Positions 1 through 5,241 of a DNA stretch of 5,241 nt are shown one piece after another. Where the stretch lies: positions 1 through 5,241 of the forward strand of contig DAOUVF010000235.1 of the NCBI GenBank assembly GCA_030667765.1, given 5' to 3'. Position 1 is the stretch's first letter. Each line of letters starts with the position of its first letter. The notes beneath the pieces were generated by a model. It had not been told where the DNA came from. It ran no database searches and worked only from the letters and a program-made list of their open reading frames with translations. This DNA is from Bacteroides sp. Lineage in GTDB: Bacteria > Bacteroidota > Bacteroidia > Bacteroidales > SM23-62. The position numbers were made by a program, and so were the translations under genes.

Positions 1-988
1 TTAATGCAGGAAAGGATCGCTCAACCCTGAATTCATATCCCCACTGGCCGAATGTTTTGAACGACGGACAAATATGGTTCCAGTCCACCGGCCTTTCATT
101 CCTCTTCCCGAATTGATCCATGTGGAAATCGAGTTGCAGGTCTGTGTCGGCGGACCAATGGTCGGGGAAACCGGCCATGTGGAATTCGAAGGGATCAAAT
201 CCCGATCCTTCAAAAATGCGTTTCATTTGCAGGTCACTTGCTAAAAGCCAGTCCCCGTCGGTAGCCGTAAGACGCATGGGCAGGCCCTTCAGGGAACGGT
301 ACATTTCATGGACAGGGAAGACAGAAAGATGGCCTTTGGGACCGTACCTGGGGATATTATCGGCGGGACAAAATGCGCTTACCGACCCTACAAGGTCCTT
401 ATTCTGTCCCGATACATACATGGCTGTAAGTCCCCCCATACTCAATCCTGTCACTCCCCGGTGGTCCCGGTCGGCAATGGTACGGTAGCTGCTGTCAATA
501 TGTGCAACCAGATCCCTGAAATACATCCTGAAATCCCATCCCCAGTGCACCACAGGATCCTCGTGTGCACGCGGAAAATCGTAAGGATTGCAGCCACCGT
601 AGTCGATGCCCTCCCGGTGGTTCTTTCCCTGGTGCAGATTTGGCTCGTATCCATCCCATGTTACGATAATTATGTCGTGGGACTGCGAATAATTTTTCCA
701 TTCCATTACAAAAGGGGGTTCCCTGCGTCCGTTCCCCGGATACCCGGGATCATCCTCCAGCTCGTAACTATCCCATTTATACCTGCCCCCCCAGCCATGA
801 AAATAATAGATCACGGGATATCGCTTCGAGGATCCGGCATTATAATCTGAGGGTAAATAAATGCGGTACCATCGTTCAGTATCAAAAGCCTGGCTGAAAA
901 ATGAGGAGTCCTTCTGCGTGTACAGATCAGCTGGAACAAAAAGAAAACATGAAATAATGATCCACTTATAAGGCAAAACAGCTTTCAT
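1..988 (-). CDS. Exported alpha/beta-hydrolase esterase (PF00756-like), 3' end outside the window
   Basis: The frame from the ATG at 988 is open for 329 codons to the window edge, so the C-terminus is missing. The N-terminus has a basic start and a hydrophobic stretch at about residues 9-20 and looks like a signal peptide cleaved near 22-25; Cys14 sits in a weak lipobox-like context (IISC), so a lipoprotein is less likely but possible. The body matches the putative esterase (esterase D / feruloyl esterase-like) family: RIYLPSDY at about 42-49, an oxyanion-region YYFHGWGG at 61-68, and the nucleophile elbow GLSMGG with Ser183. Asp244 or Asp246 in TATDGDW and His277 in PDHW are the likely remaining triad members. 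About 50 further residues follow the His, rich in aromatics (DWNH, FGQWGYEF), suggesting an extra C-terminal domain. The start is 8 bases after the upstream peptidase stop, with an AGGA overlapping that stop, so it is the second gene of an operon. The substrate cannot be told; a carbohydrate or acyl ester is a family-based guess. Confidence 0.88.
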   Translation of the reverse strand, partial: MKAVLPYKWIIISCFLFVPADLYTQKDSSFFSQAFDTERWYRIYLPSDYNAGSSKRYPVIYYFHGWGGRYKWDSYELEDDPGYPGNGRREPPFVMEWKNYSQSHDIIIVTWDGYEPNLHQGKNHREGIDYGGCNPYDFPRAHEDPVVHWGWDFRMYFRDLVAHIDSSYRTIADRDHRGVTGLSMGGLTAMYVSGQNKDLVGSVSAFCPADNIPRYGPKGHLSVFPVHEMYRSLKGLPMRLTATDGDWLLASDLQMKRIFEGSGFDPFEFHMAGFPDHWSADTDLQLDFHMDQFGKRNERPVDWNHICPSFKTFGQWGYEFRVERSFPAL

Positions 989-996
989 AAGATTTC

Positions 997-3597
997 CTAC
1001 TCAATGATGCTGTTGAAGAGTAATTTAAAAGTCCCGTCCGTCTGGTTGCGGTGCTGGGTCCGAAAACCAATGAGCACAATCCTTCCCTGGCCGTAATCCG
1101 TGGTGATCATGGCGGATCTTTTGGCGATCTTTTCTTCCCCGTCCAGCCAGCCGCTTTTTAGTAAATTCTCAGGCTTGTACCTGACAACAGTTTCATAGGC
1201 CTCGTTATGGCGGCCGGGAATGATCTCGAAGGCCGGGCTCGACCGGAACAGTACCAGTCCATCCTCAGGCATCCCATAAGCCAGGGGATGGGTATTATCA
1301 ATATCCACCCGTATGGTTGAACCCGGGCAGAAAAATTCCCTGCTGTTTAATCCCCGTGCAACATCCCGGACCTCCAGGTCAAATTCATTAACGGCAAAAT
1401 CGTAGGAATTGCCAAGGGCAACCAGTGTACCGCCATTTTTGACGAATTCTTTCAGGTTTTTGATCCCTTCTTTACCAATTCCGCTCCTGTATTTTTCCGG
1501 GTATTCTTCGGGATTGGTCCTGCTGTCTTTCGGGAATATCCCTGTAATGGCCGGGCGGGAATCCTGGGGGATAATAATGACATCATACTTTTTGTTCAGG
1601 TCTCCCGCTTTGATCTCTTCACTCATCAGGGTAGCATAGGGAAAGGAGAAATTTTCCAGGCATAGACGGGTCCACCCTTCATCCATATTGCCCCCGTAAT
1701 AACGCTGGAACAAACCCAGGCGACCGCGGCTGACCTTGTGTATACCTTCATCAGGGACCCTATCCAGTGCCCTAAGATCCACCCCGGTTTCCGCAGCGAT
1801 CTCTGCCAACACCTCCCCGGGAACTTCTTCCAGGATGAAATCCCCCGCCCTGTTCCCTGAAACTGGAAGGTCCACTCTTTTCAGCTCCAGTCCCCTGTCA
1901 ACCAGCATATTAACCGCCCGGAATGCAGCATTCTGCCGGCCATCGAGAATATATCCCGCAGGAGCGGTAGAAGAAGCGCCAGCAGCAATCTTTCCATCCA
2001 TCTTCTCCGGGCCTTCCAGGATACTGAGTTCCCCTTCCACCCCAACTTTAACAGCATCTGCCCTTACCCCCATGAATTCGAACATTGTATGCGTGGCAAG
2101 GTCGTAGGGACGAATGGGGGTCCCATCTTTATGGCGGGTCCAGGCATTATCCATATAGTGGGTTTCCGTCAGCAGGTTGCGTATTAATCCCATTTTAGGC
2201 TGGGCAAGTGAAATGACCCAGGACCCTTCCGGATAATGCATCCCTTCCACATGAAAATCACTTTCGGCCTTCTGTATCTCGATGCCTGAACGGAGCAATG
2301 TATTGATCATCTTGACCGATGTCAGGTAATCATGCTGTTCTGCCGGGATGACAATCGCTTTGACATCACCTTCCAGTCCCCGTTGGGTCTGGTTCCTGGC
2401 TTTCAGGTAAGCGGTCCTGAGTATGGTTTCCCGGTTCCTTGCCGCCATATCGATGAGGGACCAGGCAGCGGATTTCTTCTGTTCAACGATGTTTCTCAGG
2501 CGCCACCATCCCCCCGGCCAGGGATTGGGAAAAGTGGATTGGGCTTCATATTCCGGGAACATCCGGCTGCCTGCTTTGAGCTGCTCGGGGTGCACATATA
2601 CAGGACTGGCCAGGTTGGTACTGGCCGATTCGGTCAGCATGCCCGCAATATTATGAAAAGGGGTGATCCAATGCCAGCCGAAATGTCCCCATCCGGCAAA
2701 CTGGGCTGCATTCAGGACTCCCTGAAAACCTTCTTCTTCCAGTTTATAGGCGATGTGGGACCCGTACCAGCTGATCTCCCTCCATACCAGGGGATCCGCA
2801 AAAGGACGTATGGGATCACAGTACGGCGGGACATAGAATCGGGCCCCGTAGCTTCCCATATGATGATGATCAATATAGGCCTGGGGTATCCAGTCAACAA
2901 ACATAGCCCTGGCTGCATATTTCGATTCCGGAAGGTTATGGTAATCCCCATCACGGTTATTGTCATGTCCGCAGTACTTATGATATAACCATGGCATCCA
3001 CAAACCCTCATAGGGTGTCCCGACCGTTTCCCTGTACCAGTCCGTGATCATGACCTGTCCATCCGGGTTAAAGCTGGGGATCATAAAAAAGAGGACGTTC
3101 TCCAGTATCCTCCCGGCATCTGCATCATCCCGGCTGAGCAGGTCATAGCTGAGCTCAGGTGCCATCTGTGTACCACCTACTTCTGAGGCATGAAGGCTCA
3201 TGGACTGGAACACAACAGCCTTTCCCTCACTGATGCACCTCTCAATTTCCTCGGCGGGAAGTCCCCTGGGATCACTGATCTTTTTATTAAACTCCTGCAA
3301 CTGGTCCAGCCTGGACAAATTTTCAGGGGAAGTGATCAGCAGGATTAAAAAAGGATGACCTTCCGAGGAGGGTCCCATATCGAAAACTTTCAGCCGGTCA
3401 GATTCCGCTTCCAGCAGGTAAAAATAATCTACGATCTTGTCCCAGCGTGCCAGCTTCCTGTCTGTGCCCATCCGGAACCCGAAAAAATCTTCCGGGCTTG
3501 TGATGGATCCCTGGGCATCCACACCTGTGGTAAACATCAGGGAGAATAGAATAATAATAGCTATGCGTAATGCACTTGCGGACCTGGGGACTGACAT
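997..3597 (-). CDS. Exported M14-family zinc carboxypeptidase-like protein with C-terminal GATase1-like domain
   Basis: This 866-residue protein starts with a signal peptide (hydrophobic core about 11-24, likely cleavage after VDA at 26-28), so it acts in the periplasm or outside. The M14 metallopeptidase domain spans about 35-390. The zinc motif HASE gives His136 and Glu139; the third ligand is in the DHHH run (most likely His245); NNRD at 213-216 supplies the substrate-carboxylate Arg215; GMLTES supplies the likely catalytic Glu323. All expected catalytic residues are present, so it is probably active on peptides or peptide-like substrates. A linker region (about 410-660) leads to a Rossmann-like C-terminal module (about 664-866) with YDVIIIPQ, a glycine-rich NGGTLVALGNS and a final GRIVLIGF strand, resembling GATase1-like domains but without the usual nucleophile Cys. 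I chose ATG 3597 over an in-frame TTG at 3654 because it places the signal peptide at the N-terminus and leaves a normal leader after the putative promoter. It is first in a unit with the downstream esterase. No type IX secretion tail is visible. Confidence 0.92.
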   Translation of the reverse strand: MSVPRSASALRIAIIILFSLMFTTGVDAQGSITSPEDFFGFRMGTDRKLARWDKIVDYFYLLEAESDRLKVFDMGPSSEGHPFLILLITSPENLSRLDQLQEFNKKISDPRGLPAEEIERCISEGKAVVFQSMSLHASEVGGTQMAPELSYDLLSRDDADAGRILENVLFFMIPSFNPDGQVMITDWYRETVGTPYEGLWMPWLYHKYCGHDNNRDGDYHNLPESKYAARAMFVDWIPQAYIDHHHMGSYGARFYVPPYCDPIRPFADPLVWREISWYGSHIAYKLEEEGFQGVLNAAQFAGWGHFGWHWITPFHNIAGMLTESASTNLASPVYVHPEQLKAGSRMFPEYEAQSTFPNPWPGGWWRLRNIVEQKKSAAWSLIDMAARNRETILRTAYLKARNQTQRGLEGDVKAIVIPAEQHDYLTSVKMINTLLRSGIEIQKAESDFHVEGMHYPEGSWVISLAQPKMGLIRNLLTETHYMDNAWTRHKDGTPIRPYDLATHTMFEFMGVRADAVKVGVEGELSILEGPEKMDGKIAAGASSTAPAGYILDGRQNAAFRAVNMLVDRGLELKRVDLPVSGNRAGDFILEEVPGEVLAEIAAETGVDLRALDRVPDEGIHKVSRGRLGLFQRYYGGNMDEGWTRLCLENFSFPYATLMSEEIKAGDLNKKYDVIIIPQDSRPAITGIFPKDSRTNPEEYPEKYRSGIGKEGIKNLKEFVKNGGTLVALGNSYDFAVNEFDLEVRDVARGLNSREFFCPGSTIRVDIDNTHPLAYGMPEDGLVLFRSSPAFEIIPGRHNEAYETVVRYKPENLLKSGWLDGEEKIAKRSAMITTDYGQGRIVLIGFRTQHRNQTDGTFKLLFNSIIE

Positions 3598-3671
3598 GAT
3601 TTTTCTGTTTAAAATGTTTGAAATCAGATTACCTGCACTTTTGATATTAATCAATTTTTTTACTATATGCT

Positions 3672-3700
3672 CAAAGTTAGGTAAATTAGTCCATTGCCAA
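3672..3700 (-). promoter_or_regulatory. Putative Bacteroidota-type promoter of the M14 peptidase-esterase unit
   Basis: Read on the minus strand there is TTG (3700-3698), an 18-base spacer, then TAACTTTG (3679-3672). This fits the known Bacteroidota pattern of a -33 TTG/TTTG and a -7 TAnnTTTG separated by about 17-23 bases. It predicts a transcript start near 3665 and a leader of about 70 bases before ATG 3597. The alternative TTG start at 3654 would leave only about 10 bases. The match is by eye only and no transcript data support it. Confidence 0.55.
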
Positions 3701-3860
3701 TGCCCTGCATTCCTACCTAACTCTGTCGGAAGGGGTAAAACCCGCAGCTATTACCTTCAAGAAGGATATTAAGGAATTATTCTGCTGTGCGGAGTAGAGG
3801 GTACGGTTAGGTTTGGTGTATTGACTGGATCATATTGTCTTGCGCCGCCATCTTGATAAA

Positions 3861-4526
3861 TTAAGTTTTTATTAATTCATGTTTCCGGGCTAATAACAAA
3901 CGTGCATATTTCTTTATGTAAAAATGTTCTTCAAACCCTGTAAAACCGGCTTTTTTCAGTATGTCTTTCCAGTCTCGCCCAATGAAATCAAAAGCATATT
4001 TGCATTCAACCGCTTTAAAAACCGTACGATGCAGAAAGGGCATGGCCTCCAGGTCAAATTCGGCAAAATCGAGAATAATAAAAGCACCACCCGGCTTCAG
4101 ATGTGTATATGCGTTATTAATTACCGTATTTCTGACTTCGTTGGGAAAACCGTGAATGACGAAGCTGATAAGAACCTTATCAAAACTATCGGGCAAGTCG
4201 ATTGGCTGATCGATGCGTTTATTCAGGAACTTAACCCGGGGGTCGCCAGCAAATTTTTGCAAAAATTGCCGTTCCATCTCCGCTGAAATGTCCAGGCCGG
4301 TAATCCTGCCATCTTCTTTTAAGTATTCGCTCATTAACAGGGCATTACGGCCCGTGCCGCAGCCAAGGTCGAGTATGCTGTCATCTTCCTGGATACCTGC
4401 ATCGGCGATAGCCATTTTTATAAAACCACGGTAAAAACCCATGGAAATAAAATTCATCACCCTATCATAATTTCTGGAGATAAGCGGGTTTAATTCAATA
4501 CCTGAATCCGGATAAATTTTTCCCAT
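3861..4526 (-). CDS. Class I SAM-dependent methyltransferase, UbiE/MenG-like fold, substrate unknown
   Basis: The 221-residue product transfers a methyl group from S-adenosylmethionine to an unidentified acceptor and is probably cytoplasmic, as no signal peptide or membrane segment is seen. SAM-binding motif I is ILDLGCGTGRN at 51-61; the acidic residue that usually binds the ribose is Asp79 in GLDIS; FDKVLISFVIHG lies at 115-126; and LKPGGAFIILDF at 143-154 is the typical post-motif strand after a loop. The N-terminal helix region (NYDRVMNFISMGFYRG, 19-34) resembles the cap of UbiE/Coq5-like enzymes, but the sequence is not close enough for me to call MenG, and no menaquinone genes are nearby. 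It lacks the Cys-rich pattern of ArsM. The ATG at 4526 is behind an A/T-rich leader with no Shine-Dalgarno. It stands alone between two putative promoters, and its base composition is more AT-rich than the peptidase gene. Confidence 0.88.
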   Translation of the reverse strand: MGKIYPDSGIELNPLISRNYDRVMNFISMGFYRGFIKMAIADAGIQEDDSILDLGCGTGRNALLMSEYLKEDGRITGLDISAEMERQFLQKFAGDPRVKFLNKRIDQPIDLPDSFDKVLISFVIHGFPNEVRNTVINNAYTHLKPGGAFIILDFAEFDLEAMPFLHRTVFKAVECKYAFDFIGRDWKDILKKAGFTGFEEHFYIKKYARLLLARKHELIKT

Positions 4527-4564
4527 AATTAATTTACTAAGTGAAGTCCATTTACAACAGAAGG

Positions 4565-4572
4565 CAAAGTTA
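4565..4572 (-). promoter_or_regulatory. Putative -7 element (TAACTTTG) of the methyltransferase gene
   Basis: On the minus strand TAACTTTG ends 38 bases before the ATG at 4526 and is identical to the -7 element proposed for the peptidase gene. It predicts a start near 4558 and a leader of about 30 bases. The -33 position is weak: there is no clean TTG at 17-21 bases upstream, only an AATG at a 22-base spacing. The 117-base gap from the preceding reductase gene agrees with an independent promoter. Confidence 0.4.
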
Positions 4573-4643
4573 ACTTCAAAAATGGTATATCCTGCATTTT
4601 TAACTATGGTGAGTCACAAAAAATATTTTTTATGCCCGGAAGT

Positions 4644-5241
4644 TTAAAAAAACCGGCGTGTATAAATATGGCAGTAAGGGGTGCTGCCATTGTGCTTGTA
4701 GTAATCCTGGTGATAGTTTTCAGCTTCATAAAACTCTGATGCCGGAGTGATCCCGGTTGCCACATCCAGTCCCTTGCTTTCCAATATCCCGACAAGCTCC
4801 TCAGCAACTTTACGCTGGTTTTTATTCATATAGAAGATCTCTGACCGGTACTGCGTCCCGATATCCGGTCCCTGGCGATCTACCTGGGTTGGATCATGTG
4901 TCTCGAAATACATTTTCGCGATCGTACGGTAGGTAACTTTAGAAGGATCAAATACTACTTTAACCGCCTCAGCATGGCCTGTACGCCCGGTACAAACTTC
5001 TTTGTAATCCGGATTCTTAACAGTTCCTCCGGTATAGCCAACGCTTGTAGAGAGAACCCCAGGGATCTGTTGGAGATGGTATTCCGTTCCCCAGAAACAG
5101 CCTGAGGCAAAATAGGCTGTTTCAGTCCTGTCATAGCTCTCAATCTTCAGAGGCAGCGGATCTCCCTCGGGGATGAACAACATGGATATCGAATTTACGC
5201 AATGCCGGGTATTCTTCTGAGTATATCCTTCATTCAAAAAA
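4644..5241 (-). CDS. msrBA: Bifunctional methionine sulfoxide reductase B/A (MsrB-MsrA fusion), 5' end outside the window
   Basis: The frame is open from the right edge to the TAA at 4644, giving 198 visible residues (numbered here from the first complete codon, Phe at 5240-5238). Residues 1-25 are the C-terminal end of an MsrB domain: FLNEGYTQKN followed by RHCVNSISMLF, which matches the MsrB signature R-[YH]-C-x-N-S with the catalytic Cys14 that reduces methionine-R-sulfoxide. From about 38 a full MsrA domain follows: GCFWG with catalytic Cys48, GYTGG at 68-72, TGHAEAV at 87-93, HDPTQ and GTQYRS up to 133, NYHQDYY at 175-181, and a late Cys190 that may be the resolving cysteine. MsrA reduces methionine-S-sulfoxide, so the protein would repair both epimers, normally with thioredoxin as reductant. 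The TTG at 5237-5235 is not a credible start because the MsrB motif runs through it. The protein resembles the known B/A-order bifunctional family. Location cannot be judged because the N-terminus is missing. Confidence 0.93.
   Translation of the reverse strand, partial: FLNEGYTQKNTRHCVNSISMLFIPEGDPLPLKIESYDRTETAYFASGCFWGTEYHLQQIPGVLSTSVGYTGGTVKNPDYKEVCTGRTGHAEAVKVVFDPSKVTYRTIAKMYFETHDPTQVDRQGPDIGTQYRSEIFYMNKNQRKVAEELVGILESKGLDVATGITPASEFYEAENYHQDYYKHNGSTPYCHIYTRRFF

Noticed and set aside
1..213. 70-codon minus-strand frame ending in TAA at the window edge
   Set aside because: It is out of frame with the esterase, which covers the same strand and bases with clear homology-like content.
308..850. 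180-codon plus-strand open frame in the left part
   Set aside because: It is antisense to the esterase frame that carries GLSMGG and the other catalytic motifs, and its own product has no recognisable features.
2332..2988. 218-codon plus-strand open frame inside the peptidase gene
   Set aside because: It lies fully antisense to the well-supported M14 domain, has no recognisable domain and is explained as a shadow of that gene.
3733..3765. Small inverted repeats (GGGT/ACCC and CCTTC/GAAGG) in the intergenic region
   Set aside because: Stems of 4-5 bases with very short loops are expected by chance and neither has a T-run on the coding side.
3808..3815. TAGGTTTG on the plus strand, matching TAnnTTTG
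   Set aside because: It has no TTG at the right upstream distance and no plus-strand gene follows it.
4618..4631. Perfect 14-base A/T palindrome just after the reductase stop, possible terminator
   Set aside because: The stem is A/T only, with no GC pairs and no following clean T-run outside the palindrome, so a working intrinsic terminator is not supported.
4639..4661. CCGG repeats flanking the reductase stop that could pair around a T/A-rich loop
   Set aside because: The stem is only four base pairs with a bulge and a long loop, and it overlaps the coding end; it is too weak to call.

Overview
The window most likely comes from a member of the Bacteroidota. Three things point that way. The two intergenic regions each carry a TAnnTTTG element at a suitable distance from the next gene, which is the -7 hexamer-like motif of this phylum. 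Two of the three visible starts lack a clear Shine-Dalgarno sequence and sit behind A/T-rich leaders. The gene types (large exported M14 peptidase, exported PF00756-type esterase, MsrB-MsrA fusion) are common there. I cannot place it below phylum level. All supportable genes are on the minus strand, so transcription runs from high to low coordinates.

Layout in the direction of transcription: (1) 5241-4644, the 3' part of a bifunctional methionine sulfoxide reductase. The tail of an MsrB domain with its catalytic-Cys motif is followed by a complete MsrA domain, and the 5' end lies outside the window. (2) 4526-3861, a 221-residue class I SAM-dependent methyltransferase with its own putative promoter. 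(3) 3860-3598, a 263-base intergenic region holding the promoter for the next gene and no convincing gene. (4) 3597-997, a large exported M14-family zinc carboxypeptidase-like protein with a C-terminal GATase1-like domain. (5) 988-1, an exported alpha/beta-hydrolase esterase starting 8 bases after the peptidase stop, so almost certainly co-transcribed. It runs off the left edge of the window without a stop.

Functionally, the right side looks like cytoplasmic or envelope housekeeping (repair of oxidised methionine, methylation of an unknown substrate). The left side looks like a two-gene unit of exported hydrolases acting on peptide and ester substrates outside the cytoplasm. I see no mobile element, CRISPR array, RNA gene or defence system. 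The most informative points are the fusion reductase, whose apparent TTG start is really an internal leucine, the peptidase with a fused, apparently non-catalytic GATase1-like domain, and the esterase reading frame that stays open for its whole length to the window edge. I found no strong sign of an undescribed system.
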